Positions 22,857 to 33,342 of a stretch of 64,000 nucleotides of DNA are shown piece after piece. This DNA is from Ailurus styani. Lineage: Eukaryota > Chordata > Mammalia > Carnivora > Ailuridae. The notes below the pieces were generated by a model. That model was not told the DNA's origin, searched no databases, and saw only the letters and a list, made by a program, of their open reading frames with translations. Position numbers and translations under genes: made by a program. Location of the stretch: contig LNAC01000339.1 of assembly GCA_002007465.1 (NCBI GenBank), positions 1,465,276 to 1,529,275 on the forward strand, given 5' to 3'. Positions within the stretch are counted from its first letter, which is position 1, and each line of letters starts with the position of its first letter.

Positions 22857-23412
22857 CCTTTGCTTATTTTTAATCAGTTTATACACTTCTTTATTACTGA
22901 GTTTTAAGAGTTTTTTTGTATATTTTGGAGAAGGGTTCTCTATCAGATATGTTTTCACAAATATTTTCTCTTAATCTATATAGCTTGTCTTCTCACTCTC
23001 TGAACAGTGTCTTCTGCAAAGCAGAATTCCAGGCTATCAATTATTTCTTTCATGGATCATGATTTTGGTGCTGTGCTAAGAAGTCATCACCATGTCCAAG
23101 GTTATCTAGATTTTCTTTTATACTATCTTTTGGAGTTTTATAGTTTTATAGTTCACTTTCAGGTCTATGACCAACTTTGAGTTAATTTTTGTGGAAGGTG
23201 TCTAAATTCATTTTTTGTATGTGATGTTGCACCATTCGTTGAAGAGAATACCTTTTTACAATGTGTTGTCTTATTTCTTTGTCAAAAGTCAGTTGGCTAT
23301 ATTTATGTGGGTCAGTTTGTTGGCTCTCTATTCTGTTCCATTGATTCCTTGCCTGTTCTTTCACAAATACTGTACTGTCATAATTACTATAGTTTTGTAG
23401 TAAATCTTTGTG

Positions 23413-23714
23413 ATAGTGTGACATTTTTGTTGAAATTGTGTGTGTGTGAGAGAGAGAGAGAAAGAGAGAGACAGTGTTATTTATAACAAGAAACATGTAT
23501 TTTGTCCTCATCCCCATTCCTGGCCCAGAGCTTCTAAAATCCTTGGAATTTCCTAAGTGATAAGAGCAATAAGGTGAGAGGAATGTCTTTTGTTATTCAT
23601 AAGAAGTCCCTTTCAACCATACCTGAGCTCATGTTAAAGAGATGACTTTTGGAAAGCCCCTAAGGATAAGGAGCAGATTTCTAGGAGAACAGTATCTGTG
23701 ATTCAAAGGCTTAT
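23413..23714. repeat. LTR-like insert within L1, family not assigned
   Basis: Interrupts the antisense L1 frame. It begins with a TG then AG simple tract (23438-23472) and continues with GGAATTTCCTAAGTGATAAG and a TGTTATTCATAAGAAGTCCC block. It could be the upstream part of the ERV-L-like LTR seen at 24442-24943, but I cannot prove this. Confidence 0.45.
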
Positions 23715-23781
23715 GTTTTTCCATACAGTCTTAGAGCTGGGTAGTATCAGTTCTCCAATTTTGTTCTTCCCCTTCAATATT
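23715..23781 (+). repeat. 67-bp direct duplication of L1 sequence, copy 1
   Basis: Starts GTTTTTCCATACAGTCTTAG and ends CAATATT. It is repeated at 24985-25051 with two mismatches. The pair brackets the Tigger1 and LTR insertions. Confidence 0.9.
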
Positions 23782-23790
23782 GCTCACTTT

Positions 23791-23828
23791 GTGTCTCTGT
23801 GTCACATTTGTGTCTCTGTGTCACATTT
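23791..23828 (+). repeat. 19-bp tandem duplication inside Tigger1 relic
   Basis: Two perfect copies of GTGTCTCTGTGTCACATTT. The Tigger1 copy at 16.9 kb has only one, so this is a local tandem duplication. Confidence 0.9.
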
Positions 23829-23874
23829 TGGTAATTTTCATAATATTTCAATTTTTTTCATTATCATTATATTT

Positions 23875-24147
23875 CTTTTTTTTGAAGATTATATTTATTT
23901 ATTTGAGAGAGAGAACAAGCTTGTGCATACATAAACGCACGCTTAAGCAGAGAGGGAGGTGGAGAGGGTGGAGGGGTGGGGGGTTGGGCAGAGGGCCAGG
24001 GAGAGGAAAAGGGAAAGAATCCCAAGCAGACTCTGCACTGAACATGGAGCCCAACGTGGGGCTCAATCTCACAATCCTGAGATCATGAGTTGAGCTGAAG
24101 CCAAAAGTTAGGCAGAAGCTTAAACAGCTGAGCCACCCAGATTCCCC
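23875..24147 (-). mobile_element. Can-SINE (SINEC), long old copy with expanded GA region
   Basis: Minus-strand SINE of about 270 bp. The GA/G-rich part is expanded (GGAGGTGGAGAGGGTGGAG). Target duplication ATCATTATATTT on both sides (about 23863 and 24152). Confidence 0.92.
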
Positions 24148-24441
24148 ATCATCATTATATTTTTTATGGTGATTTATGATCAGTGATTATGACTTGCTAA
24201 AAGTTCAGATGATGTTGAACTTTGATGTGACATTGCTAACATTTGTTAGCAATAAAGTATTTTAAAATTATGTACATTTTTAGACATAATGCTGTTGCAC
24301 ACTTGATAGACTACTGTATAGTGTAAACATTACTTTTATAGGTACTGGGTAACCAAAAAATTCATTTGACTTACTTATTGTGGTAGTCACTTTATTGTGG
24401 TGGTGTGAAACCAAACCCTCAATATCTCTGAGGTATGCTTG

Positions 24442-24984
24442 TAATCAATCATGTCTGTGTAATAAAGCTTCTATAAAAGTCCCTGAAGTACAAAGTTCAG
24501 AGAGCTTCCAGGTTCGTAAACATGTGGGGGTCACTGAAAGGATAGTGTGTCCAAAAAGAGCATGGAAACTTCATGCCCCTGCCTACATACCTGCCCTGTA
24601 CATCCATCTTGTCCATTGACTGCTCCTCAGTAGTATTCTTTAATGATAAAGCAGTAATTAATAAGTTCTACGAGCCATTCTAGCATATTATCAAACCTGA
24701 GGAGGGGATCATGAGAACCTCTGGCTTCTAGCTGGTTAATCAGAAGCACAGGTGATCACACCTGGGCTTGTGATGAGCATCTGAAGTTGAGGGAGGGGCA
24801 GTCTCATGGGACTGAGCACTTAAATGTGGGATATGATACTTATTCCAGGTAGGTAGTGTTAGAATTGAATTGAATTGTAGGACATCCAGTTCATGTCTAT
24901 AAAGAATTGGCGAATCGATTGGTGTATCAGACACCCACACATTTGGTATCAGAAGTGTTGATGAGTCACGAAGAGGGAGAAGCG
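24442..24984 (+). repeat. ERV-L-like LTR with primer-binding-site-like end
   Basis: LTR-like order: GTAATAAAGCTTCTATAAAAG with a polyadenylation-type AATAAA, TCAGAGAGCTTCCAGGTTCG, CCTGAGGAGGGGATCATGAG, AATCAGAAGCACAGGTGA, then GAATTGTAGGACA. It is followed by TGGTATCAGAAGTG at 24944-24957, which resembles the tRNA-Leu primer-binding site of ERV-L (class III) elements. Only about 25 bp of internal sequence follow before L1 resumes, so the internal region is deleted. Confidence 0.65.
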
Positions 24985-25051
24985 GTTTTTCCATACAGTC
25001 TTAGAGCTGGGTAGTATCAGTTCTCCAGTTTTGTTCTTCCCCTCCAATATT
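24985..25051 (+). repeat. 67-bp direct duplication of L1 sequence, copy 2
   Basis: Second copy of 23715-23781. From here the antisense L1 continues in normal order. Confidence 0.9.
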
Positions 25052-25178
25052 AGCTATTTTCTGTCTTTTGCCTCTCCGTACAGCTTAAAATCAATTTATA
25101 AATATCCACAAAGTCACTTGCTGTAATTCGGATTGAGTTTGTGTTGATTCTCCAGATGAAGTCAGAAAGAACTGATAC

Positions 25179-25374
25179 TGGGTACCTGGGTGGCTCAGTT
25201 GGTTAAGCAGCTGCCTTTGGCTCAGGTCATGATCCTAGGGTCCTGGGATCGAGTCCTGCGTCAGGCTCTCTGCTCAGCAGAGAGCCTGCTTCTCCCTCTC
25301 TCTCTGACTGCCTCTCTGCCTACTTGTGCTCTCTATCTCTCTGTCAAATAAATAAATAAAATCTTTAAAAAAAA
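25179..25374 (+). mobile_element. Can-SINE (SINEC), young-type
   Basis: Full-length plus-strand copy in the antisense L1. Perfect 13-bp target duplication AAAGAACTGATAC at 25166-25178 and 25375-25387. Confidence 0.96.
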
Positions 25375-25679
25375 AAAGAACTGATACCATGATAATACTG
25401 AGTCTACTTATCTATGAACATTGAACATTTCATTTATTTAAGTCCTTTGATTTCATTTATCATGTCTCACAGTTTTCTGTATATAGATTTTGCACAGATT
25501 TTGTAGACTTATGCATATTTCATTTTTGGTGGAGCTAATGTAAATGGTATTGTATTTTTAATTTCAAATTCCATTTGTTTGCTGTTAGTATATTGGAAAG
25601 CAATTGACTTCTGTATATTATCTCTGTATCCTTCAATTTGGCTATAATTGCTTATTAATTGTAGGAGTACTCTGAACCC

Positions 25680-26330
25680 CAAGTTTAATAAACAAAAAGA
25701 GATATATACCTAGACATATTAGAGTCAAACTGTTGAAAAACAAAGACAAAAAAAATAGTTTAAGAGCAAAAAAGAGAAAACTCACATACAGGGGGAACAG
25801 CAACATAAATTAGAAGCTCAGTCTTCCTCAGAAACGATGGAGACTGGAAGACACTGGTATAATTTAAAGGACTGGGGAAGGGGCGCCTGGGTGGCTCAGT
25901 GGGTTAAGCCTCTGCCTTCAGCTCAGGTCATGATCTCAGGGTCCTGGGATCGAGCCCCGCATCGGGCTCTCTCTGCTCAGCAGGGAGCCTGCTTCTCCCT
26001 CTCTCTCTGTTTGCCTCTGCCTACTTGTGATCTCTCTCTCTCTGTCAAATAAATAAATAAATAAAATCTTAAAAAAAAAAGTACTGGGGAAAAAATAGTT
26101 ATTGAGAATTCTAGATCTGGCAAAACTGTCATTACAAATGAAACTAAAACAATGACCATTCCTTATAAAGAAAACTGAGAGGATTTGCTAACTGGCAAAT
26201 CTGATCTGAACCATAGCAAAGTAGAATAAACAAAACTAACAGAAGTCCTTCAGGCTAAAAGGAAATTTTAACAGATAATAACTTAAATTAAAAAAAAAGG
26301 AATCAAAAAGCAGGGAAAATCTTGAGTATG
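25680..26330 (+). mobile_element. L1M 5'-side fragment, inverted relative to its neighbour
   Basis: Sense L1 sequence from upstream of ORF2: AGTCAAACTGTTGAAAAACA, AGAAACGATGGAGACTGGAA near 25832 and AGAAGTCCTTCAGGCTAAAA near 26240. It directly abuts the antisense L1 at about 25680. The arrangement fits a 5' inversion created by twin priming. Interrupted by a SINE at 25881-26081. Confidence 0.7.
25881..26081 (+). mobile_element. Can-SINE (SINEC), young mustelid-type
   Basis: Full-length plus-strand copy with intact A and B boxes. Flanks ACTGGGGAA at about 25871 and 26083 form the target duplication. Confidence 0.95.
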
Positions 26331-26365
26331 TGAATACATATAAAATAAAGGAAGAAAAAGAGAGT

Positions 26366-26390
26366 CACACACACACACACACACACACAG
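26366..26390. repeat. (CA)n microsatellite
   Basis: About 12 uninterrupted CA units. Confidence 0.95.
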
Positions 26391-28210
26391 GGTAGGGGGA
26401 GATAGAGGAGAAACAGGCAGAGATTGAATTTGTCTTTGATTCTCTTAGTTTCTCAAAGAAAGAATTTTTTTTCTATTTTTTTCCATAGAATTTTAATCCT
26501 CTTCAAAATGGCATGAAGACTAAAAATGTTTGATTCATTTTGAGAGCAGCACCTTTTGGACACTGTCCAATTCCACATCCCAGGCTCCTAAACTGCTCTG
26601 ATTGTTGCTCACTATTTCTTTTGATTCTATAAACTGCACAATATCCATCCAAGATATTCCTTTTGTACCTGTTAGTCCAAAAATTTGTGTTTTTGCAATT
26701 GAAGGCAGTTAGATAATATTTCTTTTTCAAGAAATAACTTGCTATTCTTTCACCATTTACTCATTACTCATTTGTTAAATAACCACTGTGCTAGTTTCTC
26801 AGATTACATTAGTTAAAAGGATAGGTATGTTTTCGCCCTCATAAAGCTAACAATTATCCAGATGATCAGAAATTAAACCAAAAAATCATACTTCTTTTCA
26901 ATTAAAACTATGATAACCTCTAGAGAAGAAAAATATTATGAGAATAAAAAATAGGGTATGTAATTTCATATTCAAATTGAGTTGCAATACAGAATTTTCC
27001 AGAGCTACAGATTATGGGATGCTTAACTAGCTTGTCTTTTAATTGGTTGTATCTGTAAATTATTTTCAAATCCCAGAGACACTCAATGAAGAACCACAGC
27101 ACATTTTTTTTTTCTTCATCTATTGTCTACTCATCAAATAAAAAACCTGTTTATACAAAGCTGATCTCTCTCCAATCCCTAGAGATAGGCTGGAAGCATA
27201 TTTATATTATGGAAACACTTGATGTTATTGATCTGTGGGTAGTAGCCTAGCTGGAATCTCTCTTCATAAAAGTTTTCTCCTTCTATATCTTACTAATTGT
27301 CAGGGGAAAAAATGACATGACTGCAGATCTTTAACATGCCATCCATTTAAAAACAAACTGCATGCCTGCAAGCACAAAAGAAGGTCAAATGAATAGCCTG
27401 AGTGTCATATTGCCAACATTCTCTACTACTTGAATATTTAGGCCATTATTTTTAATTGCATCTCTAGATACAAAGAGGGTCAGCATGCCATATTTTCAAA
27501 GCAATACTTAAAACTTAAAAGGAAGTACTGTGTGAACCATGAACAATTTAACAAGCCCAAACTTCAAGCATCATATACTTTTATATAAAACATGTGGTAT
27601 TTTTGGTGGCAAATAATGTAACATTTGCAAACTAGCAAAATATTACTGATTTTCACATCAATGTGATGCTTTCAGTAGGTGCAGTAGGGATGGATTCCAT
27701 CCTAAATTGTTTGAGAAATGTTTCTTATATGATATAAAATACAACAAAGAAAAAAACTATATTTATTATGAGAGAAAATGTATTTTGTAAATGCAAAAGC
27801 TTTATAGCTGCAAAAAATGACAACTATCCAGTGTACAAAAATCTGTGTCTTTCACACAAAAAAAATACTGTAGCTGTATTGGTTTAAAATATTACCTTTT
27901 AAAAACATCAAGCAACTGTGCAAATAGATTACAGGTAGGATTTTTTAATCATGACCATGAGTGAATTTGTTGTAAATACAAAGCCAGTTCTTGTCAAACT
28001 TTGATGTAAACATCAAAGCATCTATTTAACATTATACTGAAGGTGGGGGTATATAAAGATGTAAGGATAATACTTATTTTATTTACATTTATATATTATG
28101 TATAATACATATTTTATAATATAAATATATTTATTATAATTTATTTTATTATAAGAAAAATAATTTACAGAAGAACCAAGACAGCCTTTATTTCAGATGT
28201 GTTAGCTATA
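26391..28210. other. Mostly unassigned AT-rich sequence
   Basis: No exon recognised. An L2-like fragment lies at about 26755-26875. An AT-only stretch rich in TATAATA words lies at about 28080-28150. Confidence 0.4.
26755..26875 (-). mobile_element. L2 3' fragment, weak
   Basis: TTTACTCATTACTCATTTGT, then ACCACTGTGCTAG and a CCCTCATAAAGCTAACAAT block: complement of the L2 3' end, much diverged. Confidence 0.5.
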
Positions 28211-28230
28211 TATATATAGAAAACCCAAGA

Positions 28231-28435
28231 GGGGCTCCTGGGTGGCTCAATAGGTTGAACATCTAACTCTTGATTTCTGGTCAGGTGGTGATCTCAGGGT
28301 TGTGAGATGGAGCCCTGTGTTGGGCTCTGTGCTGGGCATAGAGTCTGCTTAAGATTCTCTCTCTCCCTCTCCCTCTGCCCCTCTACCTCCTCTCTCAAAA
28401 AACAAACAAACAAAAACAAACAAAAAAAACAAAAA
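28231..28435 (+). mobile_element. Can-SINE (SINEC), older type
   Basis: Plus-strand copy of the older subtype (TTGTGAGATGGAGCCCTGTG, TGCTTAAGATTCTCTCTC) with a (CAAA)n-rich tail. The target duplication is not clear. Confidence 0.9.
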
Positions 28436-29108
28436 CCATGAAAGTCTACAGATAAATTATCAGAATTAGTAAAAAGCTCAGAAAAGTTTCTAGATATAAG
28501 ATCAATATACAAAAATCAATTGCATTTCTATAGATAATGAAAAACTTTTAAAAATATTATTTTAAAAGATAGTATCTCAACAGAAAAACATTTAAAAGTA
28601 TTTAGGAATAAATATGTGCATGAATTTAAAGGAGAAAATTACAAAACTTTATTGAAAGCATTAAAAAAAGACTAAATATTGGTAGAGTACATCATGTTTA
28701 TATATCCAATGGCTCAATACCATGAAGATGTTGAATATATAAACTTAAAAGAATTACCATCAAAATCCCAAAGTGATTCTAAAATTTGTATCCTGGAACA
28801 AATGGTCAAACTAAATGCTCCTAATGAAAATTAATAAGATGGTGGGACTTAGTTTACTATAGATATTAAAACTTATAATAAAGCCATGGCAATTAGAACT
28901 ATGAGATAATAACACAGAAATCAACAAATAGTAATGAAACAAAATAAATATTTGAGGACAAAATATATAATGAAATTTAATGCATTAAAAAAGCAGTATT
29001 GCAAATTAGTGGGGGATAAAAAGGAGTATTCAACACGTGGGGCTGGGGTTAGCCACATGGAAAAAATTAGATTTTATTTGCCATTCCATAGAATACACAA
29101 AATAAATT

Positions 29109-29270
29109 CTATGACTTTAGGATGAGCACCACATGCAGAAAAAAACAGGAAAAATAGACTTTTTTTTTTTTATCAGATTCCACAGTGACAGAAAGTCAAG
29201 TCCCTAAATAAATTCCTATTCTACGTCATCCTAGTGGTGCCTGATTCTACCAATCTTTGTAAAGGGTCAA
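29109..29270 (+). repeat. Direct repeat, left copy
   Basis: Shares ACTTTAGGAT, GCAGAAAAAAACA, ACAGAAAGTCAAGTCCCTAA and CTAGTGGT blocks with 29758-29925. Divergence is roughly 15 percent by eye. Confidence 0.8.
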
Positions 29271-29757
29271 CTTGGTGGAACTGAACTGTGTTTCCTAGAA
29301 TTACTTTCTCAGTAGGTTTTTAGTAGGTATATTTGGCCACCAGAGAAACTTGCTTGAGATTCGAAAGGAGGAAGAGAATAGTAACATGTTTACTCTCAGA
29401 AGGTCAAGGTAGGCCAGGCCCTCCTCTGGCTCATACACCCTTTTGCGATCTCGTGGCTGAGGTTGCTGGTGTAGACAGTGGCAGAGATCCGTAGCTCCTT
29501 GAGCTCCAATGGGGAACTTCCTTTAGATTTCCCACATCCTGGACCAGGTGCCGTTGTAGCTCTGTGACAAGAGGGGCAGCCAAGCTCTCTTGCAGGTCAT
29601 CCTCAGTTGCAGTTGCAAGTTGTGACTGAGAAATGAGGAGAGGCCAGTGGTGCCCAATGAGACACCAAGGCAGGCTCCAGCTCCAGGCTGGAAGTGAGGA
29701 TCCAGTTGGGCCAGCTCTCCAAAGTTCACATCTGTCATTCCTTGCCTATCATGTACG

Positions 29758-29925
29758 CTGTGACTTTAGGATCAGCACCAATTGCAGAAAAAAACAACAG
29801 AAACAAGACATTTTACCAGATTTCACAGTAACAGAAAGTCAAGTCCCTAAAGAAATTCCTAGTCTACTTCATCCCTAGTGGTTCTGCTTCCCTGATTGTA
29901 CCAACGGATATACCACCTTAATGGG
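29758..29925 (+). repeat. Direct repeat, right copy
   Basis: Right-hand copy. It ends just before L1 ORF2 words resume. Confidence 0.8.
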
Positions 29926-30638
29926 AGAGGCAAAATTATAAAACTTTGACAGGATGATGAGGGGGATATTTTTGTGTGATTTCAGAAGAAAAAAACCAAG
30001 ACATAAAACCATTAAAAAATAACAAATTTAGTAACACTATCATTTAAAAACATTTGTTAGTCAAAACCAGATTATTTAAAAATAAAAAGGCAAGTTCCAG
30101 ATTTGGGGAAAGATATTTGCAACGCATATAACTGAGAAAGGATTATTATCCAGAATATTTAAAAAAAAACAAAAAAACACTCCACACATCAACCAACAGA
30201 AATTGGAAAAGGTCATAAATGGGCAATTTGCCAAGAGTTTATCTCAAACAGCCAATAAGTCTATTAAAAGACAGTTTATCTCAGTGATAAGAAAATGCCA
30301 ATTAAAAGTACAATAGAATACCTTTCACATCTATTTTGTTAGTAAAAACTAAGAACTCTGACAACATTGAGTTCTGGCAAAGGTGTGGATAAAAGCCAAC
30401 ACTTATTTACTGTTGGTAAGAATGCATATCCATACGATTACCCTGAAGAAAAATTTGCCAATAACTAATAAAGTTGAAGATGTAAATGCCCTAACCTAAC
30501 AGTTTTATTCCTAGATAAACACCCTGATAAACTTTTGCTTGTGAACGCAAGTGGATACATATTAAAAAAAAATAGTGAATTCTCAGCAGAATTATTTATA
30601 ATAGCAAAAACTAATTTTCAGTTAAAAGGAGATAGATA

Positions 30639-30824
30639 GGGGTGGCTCAGTCAGTAAATTGTCTGCCTTCAACTCAGGTCATGATCTCAGCATCCTGGGA
30701 TCAAAGCCCGCATCGGGCTCCCTGCTTGGCGGGGAGTCTGCTTCTCCCTCTGCCTGCCACTCCCTCTTCTTGTGCTCTTTCTCCCTCACATAAATAAATA
30801 AAATCTTTTAAAAAAAAAGAAAAA
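30639..30824 (+). mobile_element. Can-SINE (SINEC)
   Basis: Plus-strand copy missing the first bases of the head. Target duplication AAAAGGAGATAGATA at 30624-30638 and AAAAGGAGACAGATA at 30825-30839. Confidence 0.95.
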
Positions 30825-31069
30825 AAAAGGAGACAGATAAATGACGCATTGTGTTCAATTTATATAATGCTATGCAATAATGAAAATGAAAGAACCAAAG
30901 TTAAATAGATAATACGGATGAATTTCCTGAACATAATGTGAGGTGGATAAAGCTACAGAAGAATACTTGAAGAATGATGTCATTAGTATATGAATGTGTC
31001 CATATGAAACAGCAGTAATATGTAGTATGTATTTAAGAAGATATACATAGGTTAAAAAATGTAAATACA

Positions 31070-31234
31070 GGGGCGTCTGAGTGGCTCAGTCAGTTAAGCA
31101 TCTGCCTCCTGCTCAGATCATGATCTCAGTGGCATTGGGTTCCCTGCTCAGTGGGGAGTCTGCTTCTCCCTCTGCCCCTGCCCTTGCTAGTGTGCTTTCT
31201 CTCTCTTTCAAAAATAAATAAAATATTTTTAAAA
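31070..31234 (+). mobile_element. Can-SINE (SINEC), internally shortened
   Basis: Plus-strand copy with part of the tRNA-like B-box side missing. The CT-rich region and AAAATAAATAAAAT tail are present. Confidence 0.9.
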
Positions 31235-32113
31235 GATACATTTGTGTTTATTCCCAGTGCTACAGTCAGGGAGCCCTGAATCAGGAAGTTGCCACCACAG
31301 CTCTTGACTCCAGAATCATGAAGCCCCTGCCCCAGTCAGCTCCAGCAGATGGGTACCCTGACCCCTACCTCTTTCCCCACATAACTCAACTCTAAATCAA
31401 GGCTTCACATAGATGTTTTAGTTGGTATATCCTAAATACCTATCCGTAACCTGGCTGGAAGAAAAACTACAAAATATAGGTCTATTCTTTCCTTCTTTAG
31501 AAAGATGCTAATAGTGAGGAACACTTAGGAACAAAGGGTATTCAAAATGTTTAAGCAGACTACAGTGACAGATTCCATTAAAGTGACAGACAGGGAAATT
31601 TCAACTTTGCACCTGTATCCTTCTACATTATATGTTTTGTTGCTTGTTTTTCATCTTTTCTCCATGGGCATATGTTTGGTTTTTGGTTTTTGGTTTTTTT
31701 AATCATGTCACAGAAACTGCAGGTTGCCTTTCAATATGTAGCTGAGCATCTTCCTCATTAACAGAGAACACAGCCAATAAGATATATGCAGAACTTCTGT
31801 GTGCAAATTCCATGAAGCCTCCTTAAAGGAAAAAATAGAGGACTCTTCTTGGCTTTTTCTTCCTACTTCCTAAAGTGTAAATACAATACCTGACTTGATC
31901 AGCTGCTTTAAATCACAATTGATGTGCTCAAGCAAGAGAGAAAGAACTTACATCTCTGTTGTAAGGAAGCTAAGCTTTTGTTATGTAAACACATGTACTG
32001 GAGAGAAAAATAAATGTCTGTCTTATTTAAGCTACTTTTGGGGCCAGGGTGCATGGTAGGAGGTTGGGTCTTCTTTACTACAAGCCTAACCCTATCCTAA
32101 CTGATACGGAAAG
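31235..32113. other. Unassigned sequence
   Basis: No gene or family recognised. A (GGTTTTT)n-like run lies near 31677-31700. Part of 31250-31400 is GC-richer but shows no protein-like frame. Confidence 0.4.
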
Positions 32114-32129
32114 TAGTATCATTATTTTT

Positions 32130-32301
32130 TTTCCCTAGGGAGAGAGAGAGAAAGAAAGGGGAGGGTGGGAGGGACAGAGGGCAAGGGGGAGCAAAAATCT
32201 TAAACAGGCTCCACACTCCATGTGAGGTTCATGTGAGATCATGACCTGAGCCAAAATCAAAACTCGGTCGCTTAACCAACTGAGCCACACAGTCACCCCT
32301 A
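32130..32301 (-). mobile_element. Can-SINE (SINEC), old copy
   Basis: Minus-strand copy with an expanded GA-rich part. Perfect 16-bp target duplication TAGTATCATTATTTTT at about 32114-32129 and 32302-32317. Confidence 0.94.
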
Positions 32302-32317
32302 TAGTATCATTATTTTT

Positions 32318-32739
32318 AAATCTACTTAGAAATTAACCTTAAGGACAGCAAAATAGACAAATATCTGAAGCTTTGGGATTAAGAGTCTTGCCCTTTTGTA
32401 AATCCATATAGCAAAATGCCACGGGAATTTGCCTAAGCTTTTGGATAACTTGATAAGAAGACAAGCTTCACATCTTTTCCAACAGGGAGTGACATTAATC
32501 TTCTTTCTAGTCTATCAAGTTTTCCAATACTATTCTTATAAATTCTACTCCAAATCTGAATCCGTAATTTAAAAGATCTTATCATATGTTAACTATGGTG
32601 CACGGATCATTTTTAACTCTTAATTTTACCTCCCTCTTAATACAGCCATAAATTAATTTTCATAACTATATTTAGTTATTGTTATATTTAATTTATTAAA
32701 TTATCAGTACTTAAATAGTTAACTAAAAATTAGTGCAAA
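32318..32739. other. Unassigned sequence
   Basis: Nothing recognised. Confidence 0.4.
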
Positions 32740-32860
32740 CCTTGCCTGTACTAGGCACTGGCTTAGGTGCTGTGGATACAATGATGAATATCAGTGTAGT
32801 CCACCGAATGAGCTCACAGTTTAACAGGGGGAAGCTGGGCACAGAAACCTTTAACATTCG
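32740..32860 (-). mobile_element. L2 3' fragment
   Basis: The plus strand reads TACTAGGCACTGGCTTAGGT, then GATACAATGATGAATAT and GAGCTCACAGTTTAACAGG, the complement of the L2 3' end. Confidence 0.78.
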
Positions 32861-33060
32861 TTATAATAAGTTCTACAATATCCCATTATTAATGACACTA
32901 AAGTACTAGTTGGAAGATCACAACCTAGTAACAGCTGATTAACCTTTAGTACTCTCCCTCTGACATCTATCTCTTTTTAAAAACTTCTTAGAGTTATACC
33001 TATCTATTTCTCACTATATTGTAACTATATAGTCTGGTATTGATCCCTGCTATCATTTTT

Positions 33061-33258
33061 TTTAAAAGATTTTTTATTTATTTATTTGACACAGACAGAG
33101 AGAAATCACAAGTAGGCAGAGAGGCAGGAAGAGAGAGAGGAGGGGAAGCAGGCTCCCTGCTGAGCAGAGAGCCCGATGCGGGCCTCGATCCCAGGACCCT
33201 GAGATCATGACCTGAGCCGAAGGCAGAGGCTTTAACCCACTGAGTCACCCAGGCGCCC
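33061..33258 (-). mobile_element. Can-SINE (SINEC), young mustelid-type
   Basis: Full-length minus-strand copy close to consensus. Perfect 15-bp target duplication CCTGCTATCATTTTT at 33046-33060 and 33259-33273. Confidence 0.97.
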
Positions 33259-33342
33259 CCTGCTATCATTTTTGATCAACAATTTATAGTCAATGTTTTA
33301 AAAATATCGAACTTATGGATTCTGTTTCTACCTCTGAGATAA

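Larger units (their letters stand above)
23782..24441 (-). mobile_element. Tigger1-like DNA transposon relic
   Basis: Reverse orientation relative to the 16.3 kb copy. The right end keeps the terminal repeat (CTGAGGTATGCTTG then TA). The left terminal repeat is missing, and the element starts at an internal TGCTCACTTTGTGTC. It is internally deleted, and a SINE is inserted at 23875-24150. Confidence 0.88.
22378..25679 (-). mobile_element. L1M ORF2, antisense, heavily interrupted
   Basis: Antisense ORF2 from the C-terminus leftmost to the RT region rightmost. Landmarks are TTTGGCAATTATGAAAAAAG near 22380, TCAATTATTTCTTTCATGGA near 23037, TATATTTATGTGGGTCAGTT near 23300, CCAGTTTTGTTCTTCC near 25025 and GGAAAGCAATTGACTTCTGT near 25595. 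Insertions are a SINE (22660-22856), an LTR-like piece (23413-23714), a Tigger1 relic and ERV-L-like LTR (23782-24984), and a SINE (25179-25374). No open frame remains. Confidence 0.88.
29109..29925. mobile_element. 0.8 kb insert with direct terminal repeats in L1 ORF2
   Basis: Interrupts the sense L1 frame, which stops near 29110 and resumes near 29930. The ends carry about 150-bp direct repeats (29109-29270 and 29758-29925). The GC-richer middle (about 29280-29757) matches no family I can name. An LTR-type or composite element is possible. I found no clear target duplication and no coding signature. Confidence 0.55.
28212..31069 (+). mobile_element. L1M ORF2, sense, interrupted
   Basis: Sense ORF2 from the RT C-terminal side to near the end: ATATACAAAAATCAATTGCA near 28507, CATCAAAATCCCAAAGTGAT near 28758, TAATAAAGCCATGGCAATTA near 28875, GGGAAAGATATTTGCAACG near 30107 and TTATTTATAATAGCAAAAAC near 30592. 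Interrupted by SINEs (28231-28435, 30639-30824) and an 0.8 kb insert (29109-29925). All frames are broken. Confidence 0.85.

Noticed and set aside
23182..23517. 111-codon minus-strand frame
   Set aside because: A fragment of L1 ORF2 plus a simple repeat; not a host gene.
24606..24680. Possible promoter-like AT-rich motif near the LTR
   Set aside because: TATA-like words are expected by chance in AT-rich DNA, and the LTR is a decayed fragment.
25881..26081. tRNA-like A and B boxes suggesting a tRNA gene
   Set aside because: They are the tRNA-Lys-derived heads of Can-SINEs; no cloverleaf with anticodon stem is kept.
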